Origin: Clostridia bacterium
GTDB lineage: Bacteria > Bacillota_A > Clostridia > Oscillospirales > CAG-272
NCBI GenBank assembly: GCA_017467225.1
Contig: JAFTSR010000182.1
Location: 1 to 12,409, forward strand
Direction: 5' to 3'
Length of the DNA: 12,409 nt
A program made the position numbers and the translations under genes. This document shows positions 1 through 5,221 of the stretch, piece by piece (the first letter of the stretch is position 1; every line of letters begins with the position of its first letter). The notes below the pieces were generated by a model, which saw only the letters and a program-made list of their open reading frames with translations, was not told the DNA's origin and ran no database searches.

Positions 1-28
1 AAGAACCTTTCTTTTAAGAAAGGTTCTT
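1..28 (-). terminator. Hairpin at the 3' end of the phosphodiesterase gene
   Basis: Positions 1-13 and 16-28 are perfect 13-bp inverted repeats with a 2-nt centre. The stop codon of the phosphodiesterase (14-16, minus strand) lies in the hairpin centre. The arm ends in TTCTT on the minus strand. It probably terminates or protects the cysE-phosphodiesterase transcript. Any U tract would lie outside the window. Confidence 0.5.
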
Positions 29-41
29 GGTCGCCGAAGGC
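1..41 (-). repeat. Dispersed repeat A, copy 1 (partial, cut by window edge)
   Basis: On the minus strand this reads GCCTTCGGCGACCA (28-41) followed by a hairpin. It matches the heads of copies at 7749 and 10989 (GCCTCCGGCGGCCA) at 12 of 14 bases. The hairpin arms differ between copies but stay self-complementary. This copy overlaps the 3' end of the phosphodiesterase gene. Confidence 0.65.
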
Positions 42-808
42 AATATAACGCCCTCCCATTCGGGAGCGGCGGGGACGCCCAAAATGGCAGCGATGGTCGG
101 TGCGAGGTCGAGAATGCTGACATTTGCAAGAGGTTGACCGGGCGTGAACTGCTTGCCGACAAAGAACATGGGGATGGTCATGTCCTGCGGATCGGACGAG
201 CCGTGACCGCGACCGTGACCGCCGTGGTCAGCCGTGACGATAACGGTGTACTCGTCACCGAACGCCTCAATGACGCGGCGCACGTTGTCGATGGCGGCGC
301 TGACGTAGGAGAGATAGGTCTCGGTCATCCAGCCACTGTCGTGGCCGCCCTTTTCGTCGGTCTCGACCATGTAAAGAAAGACAAAATCGGGGTGATCCTT
401 GGCAATGCGTGCCATAGCGCGATCGGTCAGAATGCCGTCGGTGGCGTCCTCGGCGTAGGAATGGATGTACTCCGCATAGCGAAGCGAGCCGGGACGGGCA
501 ATGTCACGCAGCGGCTCCCAGCCGTAGTACATGGCGCAAGAGAGCCCGGCGCCTGCTGCCTGCTCAAACAGACCGCTTACCGGACGAACCTGCGGCATGT
601 AGAGATTGGTCGTGATGCCGTGGCGCTCGGGCGGCACGCTGTGGAACATGGACATGTGGCAGGGCAGCGTGACCGAGGGACATACGGTCTGCGCGTCCAT
701 GGTGTAGGAGCCCATCTCCATCAGCTTCTGTACGTAAGGGTTGCCACAGGACTGTACGCCGTCAGGGCGCATACCGTCAATAGATACGAGAATGACTTTA
801 TTTTTCAT
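14..808 (-). CDS. Alkaline phosphatase superfamily phosphodiesterase / nucleotide pyrophosphatase-like protein
   Basis: The 264-aa product has the motif order of the type I phosphodiesterase/nucleotide pyrophosphatase family, which are two-metal phosphoryl hydrolases. The visible motifs are SIDGMRPD with metal ligand D11; PSVTLPCH with the probable nucleophile T47; RHG at 62-64; ETDEKGGHD with D151 and H156; and TADHGGHGRGHG with D194, H195 and H198/H202. There is no signal peptide or membrane helix, so it is probably cytoplasmic. An upstream in-frame GTG at 815-817 would sit one base from the AAAGGA ribosome binding site at 819-826. ATG at 806-808 has normal spacing and was chosen. It follows cysE on the same strand with an 81-nt gap and no terminator, so the two are probably co-transcribed. 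The last ten or so codons (PSATKNLS) are encoded inside a dispersed repeat (1-41). The substrate cannot be told from sequence; nucleotides or phosphodiesters are family-level guesses. Confidence 0.85.
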   Translation of the reverse strand: MKNKVILVSIDGMRPDGVQSCGNPYVQKLMEMGSYTMDAQTVCPSVTLPCHMSMFHSVPPERHGITTNLYMPQVRPVSGLFEQAAGAGLSCAMYYGWEPLRDIARPGSLRYAEYIHSYAEDATDGILTDRAMARIAKDHPDFVFLYMVETDEKGGHDSGWMTETYLSYVSAAIDNVRRVIEAFGDEYTVIVTADHGGHGRGHGSSDPQDMTIPMFFVGKQFTPGQPLANVSILDLAPTIAAILGVPAAPEWEGVILPSATKNLS

Positions 809-889
809 GATGATCACGTCCTTTTTATCGTGTTCGATTTTACGCGAAGCCTTTGCGCGGTTGCGTCTCTCTCAGGAGGCGCGTCGGGG

Positions 890-1645
890 TCAGCGGTTGT
901 GGTATTCCAGCTGCGCTGCCAGATCGTCAAGCCGCGACTCCAGGCGAGCCAGCTCCTGTGCGACGGGGTCGGGAATGTGAATTTGGTCCACGTCGTCGGA
1001 GGCCTTGCGTCCGTGCTGGCGTACCACCTTAGCGGGAACGCCTGCTGCCGTGGAATTATCCGGTACCTCGCGCAAAACGACGGCACCGGCTGCGATCTTG
1101 CTGTTGTCTCCCACACGGAAGGGACCCAGCACCTTGGCGCCTGCACCGACCATGACGTTGTTGCCCAGCGTCGGGTGGCGCTTGCCGACGTCCTTGCCGG
1201 TACCGCCCAGCGTCACGCCCTGGTAGATCGAGCAGTTGTCGCCGATCTCAGCCGTCTCGCCGATGACAACCCCCATGCCGTGGTCGATGAAAAAGCCCTT
1301 GCCGATGGTCGCGCCCGGGTGAATTTCAACGCCGGTGGTGCGGCGCGCCAGCTGGCTGATCAGACGGGCAGGGAAGTAATGCTTGCCGAGATACAGCTTG
1401 TGCGCCACGCGGTAGGCCAGTATGGCGTGCACACCGGAGTAGAGCAGCAGCACCTCAATATCGCTTTTGGCGGCCGGGTCGCGCTGACGCACGGCAGCGA
1501 TGTCGTCGCGGATCTCGTTCACCACCGCGTCCTTGAGCGCACACAGCTTGTCAAGGCAAAGACAATTTCCCTTTTGGGCGGCTTGCAAAAACGGCTTGAT
1601 GGTTGCGCTCAGCTGATGCAGATATTGCTGCGGTTGTCTGTTCAT
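890..1645 (-). CDS. cysE: Serine O-acetyltransferase
   Basis: The 251-aa product transfers acetyl from acetyl-CoA to L-serine, the step before O-acetylserine sulfhydrylase in cysteine synthesis. Visible features are an N-terminal helical domain (about 1-95) and a left-handed beta-helix of hexapeptide repeats: GVEIHPGATIGKGFFIDHGMG, VVIGETAEIGDNCSIYQGVTLGG, HPTLGNNVMVGAGAKVLGPF and NSKIAAGAVV. The active-site DH of FIDHGMGVVIGE and the GVTLGGTGK loop are both intact. The C-terminal part ends in a helical, acidic tail (about 215-251) that is longer than in short EpsC-type enzymes. ATG at 1643-1645 follows GGAGG (1655-1659) and a consensus promoter (1681-1709). It is the first gene of a minus-strand unit with the phosphodiesterase. 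No cysK is present in the window. A T-box or other sulfur-responsive leader is ruled out by the leader of only about 30 nt. Confidence 0.95.
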   Translation of the reverse strand: MNRQPQQYLHQLSATIKPFLQAAQKGNCLCLDKLCALKDAVVNEIRDDIAAVRQRDPAAKSDIEVLLLYSGVHAILAYRVAHKLYLGKHYFPARLISQLARRTTGVEIHPGATIGKGFFIDHGMGVVIGETAEIGDNCSIYQGVTLGGTGKDVGKRHPTLGNNVMVGAGAKVLGPFRVGDNSKIAAGAVVLREVPDNSTAAGVPAKVVRQHGRKASDDVDQIHIPDPVAQELARLESRLDDLAAQLEYHNR

Positions 1646-1680
1646 CGGTCAAATCCTCCGAAATAAAAAATACTACCTAT

Positions 1681-1709
1681 ATTATACGCGATTGCGACGG
1701 ATTTGTAAA
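1681..1709 (-). promoter_or_regulatory. Sigma-A promoter of cysE
   Basis: The minus strand carries TTTACA (1704-1709), a 17-bp spacer and TATAAT (1681-1686). The start codon follows about 35 bases later. Confidence 0.8.
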
Positions 1710-1757
1710 GAGGAAATGCGAAATTTCTTATCTGTGCACTCGTTTTCATAAGGAAAT

Positions 1758-1766
1758 TTATCCACA
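1758..1766 (+). other. Perfect DnaA-box consensus 9-mer
   Basis: TTATCCACA matches the bacterial DnaA box exactly. It is a single copy between cysE and the transposase, about 1.8 kb left of the looser DnaA-box-like cluster at 3555-3718. One isolated box may be chance. Confidence 0.35.
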
Positions 1767-1800
1767 TATTGAGGAGATGGGCATCCACAGCAACTGAATT

Positions 1801-1841
1801 TCGGCAGAGATATTGTTTTCTCTGCCGATTTGTGTTATAAT
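1801..1841 (+). promoter_or_regulatory. Promoter with overlapping hairpin upstream of the RAYT transposase
   Basis: TTGTTT (1813-1818) and TATAAT (1836-1841) are 17 bp apart. A perfect inverted repeat, CGGCAGAGA at 1802-1810 and TCTCTGCCG at 1819-1827, embraces the -35 hexamer. It could be an operator or the left boundary hairpin of the element. Transcription would start only about 5-10 nt before the start codons, so the mRNA would be almost leaderless. Confidence 0.5.
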
Positions 1842-1857
1842 GGTATGGGTGATGAAA

Positions 1858-2514
1858 ATGGATAAGGAAAAAGAATTTGAGAAACGAAAATCTACAAGAT
1901 TAAAATACTACGATTATAGCTCTACCGGCGTATATTTCGTAACGATCTGTATCAGGGACAGAAAACAAATACTCTCAAAAATTGTCAAGACGGTGCGTCT
2001 TGTAACCGGCGAAACCGAAATTTTCGTGGTAGGGGAGGGGCTTGCTCCTCCCGCTCAAATTGCCGCTGACCAAGTGGTAGGGGAGGGGCTTGCTCCTCCC
2101 GCTCGAATTGCCATTGATCAAATGGTAGGGGAGGGGCTTGCTCCTCCCGAATATTCAGTGAGATTAAAACCATGCGGCGAAATTGTGAAAGAGCAATTAC
2201 AACAAATTGAGAACAGATTTCCAAGCGTTAGCGTGAAAGACTATGTGATAATGCCCGACCATATTCACATGATCCTGTATCTGCGAAAAAATGCGGGAGG
2301 AGCAAGCCCCTCCCCTACCTTGGATGATGTGATTTGTGCATTCAAATCGCTGACATCCCGTGACTGTAAGCGAAGATATGGGATAGAAAAAATGTTTCAG
2401 CGCTCGTCTGCTGAGCATATCATTCGCGACAGGGAGGATTATGAAACGCGCAGAAAATATATTTATGAAAATCCTAAACGATGGTATTATAAATATTTGA
2501 ATGCGGAAAAATAG
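1858..2514 (+). CDS. REP-associated tyrosine transposase (RAYT, Y1/HUH family) carrying REP hairpins in its coding sequence
   Basis: The 218-aa protein belongs to the Y1_Tnp/IS200-like superfamily, in the RAYT branch. Visible motifs are YFVTICIRDR (26-35), CGEIVKEQL (106-114), the HUH pair in PDHIHMI (H135, H137), QRSSAEHIIRDREDY (181-195) and YIYENP (201-206), whose Y201 is the expected nucleophile. RAYTs cut and join single-stranded DNA at REP hairpins headed by GTAG. Residues 57-97 form a three-fold 16-residue repeat (VVGEGLAPPAQIAADQ and variants) absent from a normal Y1 fold. It lies in the loop between the first beta strand and CGEIV. Residues 146-154 come from an inverted fourth copy. 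All insertions keep the frame, and no frameshift or stop is seen. ATG 1858 is preferred; ATG 1852 is possible, since both lack a good ribosome binding site, which implies low expression. The gene is AT-richer than cysE or the ABC operon. Confidence 0.88.
   Translation: MDKEKEFEKRKSTRLKYYDYSSTGVYFVTICIRDRKQILSKIVKTVRLVTGETEIFVVGEGLAPPAQIAADQVVGEGLAPPARIAIDQMVGEGLAPPEYSVRLKPCGEIVKEQLQQIENRFPSVSVKDYVIMPDHIHMILYLRKNAGGASPSPTLDDVICAFKSLTSRDCKRRYGIEKMFQRSSAEHIIRDREDYETRRKYIYENPKRWYYKYLNAEK
2027..2148 (+). repeat. Three tandem 48-bp units, each a GTAG-headed REP-like hairpin
   Basis: GTAG occurs at 2029-2032, 2077-2080 and 2125-2128, exactly 48 bp apart. Each is followed by the 20-nt hairpin GGGAGGGG-CTTG-CTCCTCCC (2033-2052, 2081-2100, 2129-2148), which has an 8-bp stem with one G.T pair and a 4-nt loop. 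Spacers between hairpins differ at a few bases (Q/R and A/I codons). The 48-bp period equals 16 codons, so the array stays in frame within the transposase. Confidence 0.92.
2295..2318 (-). repeat. Fourth REP-like copy, inverted, inside the RAYT gene
   Basis: Positions 2295-2314 plus CTAC at 2315-2318 are the exact reverse complement of the GTAG-hairpin unit at 2029-2052. The copy encodes GGASPSPT just after the HUH strand and leaves the frame open. Confidence 0.9.
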
Positions 2515-2522
2515 AGGTATGC

Positions 2523-2558
2523 TTTTTGCCTGATATGTTTGTAACACAACGGCAAAAA
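2523..2558 (+). repeat. Inverted repeat just downstream of the RAYT gene
   Basis: TTTTTGCC (2523-2530) and GGCAAAAA (2551-2558) are complementary and separated by 20 nt. This could be a weak terminator or the right boundary of the transposase element. Confidence 0.3.
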
Positions 2559-2597
2559 CAGCGATACAAACACAAATGCTGAAGGGAGGAGTTAATA

Positions 2598-3287
2598 ATG
2601 CGGTATATCAAGTATAAGAATGTTAATAAAAATACGAGCAACGCGCTGAACGAGCAATATAAAATCTTGACCAAAGACGAGAAACGCATATTCCGCAAAG
2701 CAAAGCGATGGAAAAAATTCAGTGCCAGTTTCTTTTATATTATTTACATATTCTTTGCAACTGTTGGAATCTTTTTGTTAAAATTAATTCCTTCTCCGAA
2801 TTTTTTGATCTTGAAAATTCTCGTGATTATCGGTAAAGGGATTGTGGAGGTCATCTTTCTGATTGTTGACGGTATTTTAGCTGCAATATTGACAACGCCT
2901 CTATGCGTGAAGGCTGATTCATTCAACATCCCTGCAATGCGCAAAGAGATTTTTTCAAAAGCTTGCGGACATTTGCGGAATTATTACGAGCTGCAAGAGC
3001 CATATATTATAACCAAGTGCTTTGACGCAACTGATAAGAAATTTCAAAATCGTGATGTTTGTATATTTATCGTTCGTGATGAATTGCGTCTCACTACCGA
3101 TGTGATTCACGGATTCCTTCATGGCGAAAGAGACTTAGGCTGCTATATTTTCAAACGGGAGGAAATAATCATATCAAAGCAGAAGGACGAAAGCCACTTG
3201 CGTGCAGAACTCAAAGCAGGAGACACTGTTTTTTTGCTTGGATATCGAGCCAAAGGTTATATAGAAAAAAACTTCATTATCCTATAG
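2598..3287 (+). CDS. Two-helix membrane protein of unknown function
   Basis: The 229-aa protein has a strongly basic N-terminal segment (about 1-40, rich in K and R). Two hydrophobic helices follow, at about 41-64 (starting FSASFFYIIYIFF) and 69-101 (LILKILVIIGKGIVEVIF). The remainder is a soluble region of about 125 residues with alternating beta-type segments (VCIFIVRDELRL, CYIFKREEIII, DTVFLLGY). By the positive-inside rule both ends are probably cytoplasmic. I recognise no family. ATG 2598 follows GGGAGGAG with good spacing, so it looks translated. The DNA is clearly AT-richer than the metabolic genes on either side, and it sits directly after the RAYT gene, consistent with a horizontally acquired accessory gene. 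A strong terminator follows at 3305. Confidence 0.75.
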   Translation: MRYIKYKNVNKNTSNALNEQYKILTKDEKRIFRKAKRWKKFSASFFYIIYIFFATVGIFLLKLIPSPNFLILKILVIIGKGIVEVIFLIVDGILAAILTTPLCVKADSFNIPAMRKEIFSKACGHLRNYYELQEPYIITKCFDATDKKFQNRDVCIFIVRDELRLTTDVIHGFLHGERDLGCYIFKREEIIISKQKDESHLRAELKAGDTVFLLGYRAKGYIEKNFIIL

Positions 3288-3304
3288 TTAAACGAGCATA
3301 AGAA

Positions 3305-3342
3305 AGCCCCGGCAGACTTAAAAATCTGTTGGGGCTGTTTTT
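3305..3342 (+). terminator. Rho-independent terminator after the membrane protein gene
   Basis: The 12-bp stem AGCCCCGGCAGA / TCTGTTGGGGCT (two G.T pairs) has an 8-nt loop and is followed by GTTTTTG. On the opposite strand the stem is followed by TTTCTT, so it may act in both directions. Confidence 0.85.
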
Positions 3343-4013
3343 GTTCACTCAGGATGATTCTGCATCTTGCAAGAAAACCTCCTTACGAGAACTGCCCTTG
3401 GTAGTCACTTTTCCTATCGAAAAACAGAGCACGTGATGGTTGAACATACGCCGCCGCCTCGAAAAAACGTGGCGGAATTTGTAGCCAAATGACAAATTTT
3501 GTGACTTTTGACAAGTGCTCTTTTTCGACCTTTTCCGCCATTTCCCAAAACGAGTTTTCCACAGCATCAAACCAACTAAAGGACGCAAAATTGTGGAAAA
3601 CTCTGTGGAAAGTGTGTAAAACCTTGCAAAATAACGGAAATTCGGGGGTTGGTTTTCGGTGAGCGGTGTGGAAAATCCTTTTTTGGGGTGGGGAAAAGTG
3701 GGAAAACTTTGTGGAAAACTTCGCAAAAGTGCTGTCAAGAGGGTTTTTGAAAAAAGTGCAAAATCTACGTTTTTCACAAGAATGTTGTAGCATTCGACCA
3801 AAGTCGCAAAGAGTCTCACTTTGTCACCCACGGCGGCATATGCTATGGGTAGCAGCCCGTCGCACGGTGGAGAAAAATGCCAATGAAAAATCTGCCGCGA
3901 TCTGTTTAGAGTGGGGCTGCATTTGGGCAAACTATGGCTGTAAGGGATGCCGGCTGCATCGCAGATGCAAGCGTGCAGCTTGTGCCGTTGCCCGAAGGAG
4001 GTAGTGAAAGACC
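3343..4013. other. Gene-free region with a cluster of DnaA-box-like 9-mers
   Basis: TGTGGAAAA, one mismatch from the DnaA box TGTGGATAA, occurs at 3592-3600, 3667-3675 and 3710-3718, and inverted at 3555-3563. Near copies are TGTGGAAAG (3604-3612), TGTGTAAAA (3613-3621) and inverted TTTTCACAA (3771-3779). The open frames here on both strands have low-complexity, Phe/Ser- or Lys-rich products without ribosome binding sites at sensible positions, so I read the region as noncoding. It could be a replication-initiator binding locus. Clustering of the boxes is seen directly; DnaA binding is inferred. Confidence 0.45.
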
Positions 4014-4604
4014 ATGAGTGTCAAACGTGGAGATATTTATTATGCGGACTTGAGTCCAGTTGTCGGCTCGGAGCAGGGAGGGCTGCGCCCGGTGCTGATC
4101 ATACAAAACGACGTGGGAAACCGATACAGCCCGACCGTTATCGCGGCGGCCATCACCTCGCGCCTGGGGAAAAACCGCCTGCCTACCCATATTGACGTCT
4201 ATGCCGACCGCGTGGGACTGGTCAAGGATTCGGTGATCCTTTTGGAGCAGGTGCGCACGTTGGATAAGCGGCGGTTGAAGGAAAAAATGGGGCATCTGGA
4301 TGAGGACATGATGGAGGAGGTCAACCGCGCCATTGCCGTCAGCGTGGGGCTTGGCGACTGGCAGCCGGCTGAGCAGCCGACCTACGTAGCGTCCTCACCG
4401 ACGCCAAGCACGGTTGTGACAGCGGCTCCCGCGCCCTCACGCGCGCCCATGCCGGCGGCCGTTGCTTCGGTCGCACCCGTGCCTGCGGTCGGAGCATCGA
4501 TGGCCTCGCCCGACGTCGCACCGAGCATGGCGGCAGAGCTGAATACGACCACCGCCGCCTCGCCCGAATTTGGTGAGGTGAGCGATGGGGATGTGGTGAG
4601 ATGA
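4014..4604 (+). CDS. ndoA: EndoA/MazF-type mRNA interferase with a Pro/Ala-rich C-terminal extension
   Basis: Residues 1-116 match the Firmicutes EndoA (MazF/PemK) endoribonuclease, which cleaves mRNA at short U-rich sites. Visible motifs are [30 protein letters not shown], the AAAITS strand, LPTH, and DSVILLEQ with the following RTLDK. R25 and T48 fall at the catalytic positions known from the B. subtilis enzyme. Standard family members end near residue 116. This one continues for about 80 residues (117-196) of Ala, Pro, Ser, Val and Thr, which looks intrinsically disordered. The extension has continuous codons and no frameshift is seen. AAGGAGG (3995-4001) precedes ATG 4014 with a rather long 12-nt gap. 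No antitoxin of the EndoAI (ribbon-helix-helix) type lies upstream; the preceding 670 bp hold no credible gene. The antitoxin, if any, must be encoded elsewhere. Confidence 0.9.
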   Translation: MSVKRGDIYYADLSPVVGSEQGGLRPVLIIQNDVGNRYSPTVIAAAITSRLGKNRLPTHIDVYADRVGLVKDSVILLEQVRTLDKRRLKEKMGHLDEDMMEEVNRAIAVSVGLGDWQPAEQPTYVASSPTPSTVVTAAPAPSRAPMPAAVASVAPVPAVGASMASPDVAPSMAAELNTTTAASPEFGEVSDGDVVR

Positions 4605-4614
4605 GCCGAAAATA

Positions 4615-4659
4615 CAAGGCACTTGCGGTAGATCGCCGTAAGTGCCTTGATTCTTGTAT
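4615..4659 (+). terminator. Probable terminator after the EndoA gene
   Basis: The stem CAAGGCACTTGCGG (4615-4628) pairs with 4636-4649 over 14 bp with one G.T pair, and ATTCTTGTAT follows. The U tract is imperfect, so efficiency is uncertain. Confidence 0.6.
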
Positions 4660-4664
4660 AGCAA

Positions 4665-4687
4665 AACCACGCGAAAGCCGCGTGGTT
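4665..4687. repeat. Second hairpin 15 bp after the EndoA terminator
   Basis: AACCACGCG (4665-4673) and CGCGTGGTT (4679-4687) form a perfect 9-bp stem with a 5-nt loop. There is no U tract on the plus strand. On the minus strand it is followed by TTTTGC. Confidence 0.5.
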
Positions 4688-4778
4688 CGGTAAGAATTAT
4701 ATAGTTGAATCATGCAGATGAAAAAACACTTGAAATAGAGAATTAAAACGGAAGAACGGGTGTGGAATAAGTGACGAA

Positions 4779-4914
4779 AAGGCTCCCTCCGAGAGGGGGC
4801 TCCGCCGAAGGCGGTGGAGGAGAGTGCGTGTACAATAGGAAAAATTAAATTTCAAGTTACGCGTGCTCCTTCCGTCACGCTGACGCGTGCCACCTCTCTC
4901 CCGGAGGGAGGCTT
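4779..4914. repeat. MITE-like palindromic intergenic element
   Basis: The ends are imperfect inverted repeats: AAGGCTCCCTCCGAGAG (4779-4795) and CTCTCCCGGAGGGAGGCTT (4896-4914). The interior holds a GC-rich hairpin (about 4801-4820, CTCCGCC-gaa-GGCGG), an AT-rich centre, and a direct repeat ACGCGTGC (4860-4867 and 4883-4890). No coding capacity and no clear target duplication are seen. From memory, elements with GGCTCCCTC ends are common in gut Clostridia; that resemblance was not searched. Confidence 0.6.
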
Positions 4915-5028
4915 GGTAAGTACCTCCCACGCAGTTAGCGGTTCGTATAGATGCGTTTACGCATGGCGAGGAAAAGAGGGCTTTGCCCTTATGTGAAAAA
5001 CTACAGCGACGGGTGGATGTTTATTTCG

Positions 5029-5054
5029 TGAATAAAAACGAGAATAATTATTCA
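5029..5054. promoter_or_regulatory. ArgR-box-like palindrome upstream of the ABC operon
   Basis: GAATAATTATTC (5042-5053) is a perfect palindrome. With flanks it matches TGAATAATTATTCA, the core of the arginine repressor box, at 13 of 14 bases. A half-site, TGAATAAAAA, lies 12 bp upstream (5029). The site is about 90 bp above the -35 hexamer. Short AT-rich palindromes arise by chance, so this is tentative. Confidence 0.3.
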
Positions 5055-5142
5055 TTTTCAAACAAAACCGTCGAAAAATGCGGAAAGCAAGCGGAAAAAT
5101 CCGAAACAGTTGCAAAAATATGTGAAAAATTCAAAAAAGATA

Positions 5143-5171
5143 TTGACAAATCGGGTGGTTAGTGATACAAT
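5143..5171 (+). promoter_or_regulatory. Strong sigma-A promoter of the ABC importer operon
   Basis: A perfect TTGACA (5143-5148) is followed by a 17-bp spacer and TACAAT (5166-5171). The leader before ATG 5222 is about 43 nt and holds the ribosome binding site GAGGAGG. Confidence 0.9.
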
Positions 5172-5221
5172 ATTTGGGTACAAAATTTTAATTTTTATTC
5201 ATTTTGAGGAGGAAAAATCAA

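Noticed and set aside
134..1666. A 510-codon plus-strand open frame across the phosphodiesterase and cysE genes
   Set aside because: It is antisense to two genes with clear catalytic motifs and has no recognisable domain. It arises from the GC-rich codon bias of the real strand.
2027..2148. CRISPR array, because of three 48-bp periodic repeats
   Set aside because: The whole 48-bp unit is repeated, including the would-be spacers. The array is in frame within a transposase and no cas genes are near.
2398..2450. Loss of the catalytic tyrosine in the RAYT, because QRSSAEH replaces the frequent YYEH/FYDH motif
   Set aside because: In characterised RAYTs the nucleophile, as I recall it, is the tyrosine of the YIxxNP motif, which is present here as Y201 in YIYENP.
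3349..3930. A 193-codon minus-strand frame through the DnaA-box-like region
   Set aside because: The product is Phe/Ser/Thr-rich without domains, the start lacks a ribosome binding site, and the composition follows the repeated TTTTCCACA motif.
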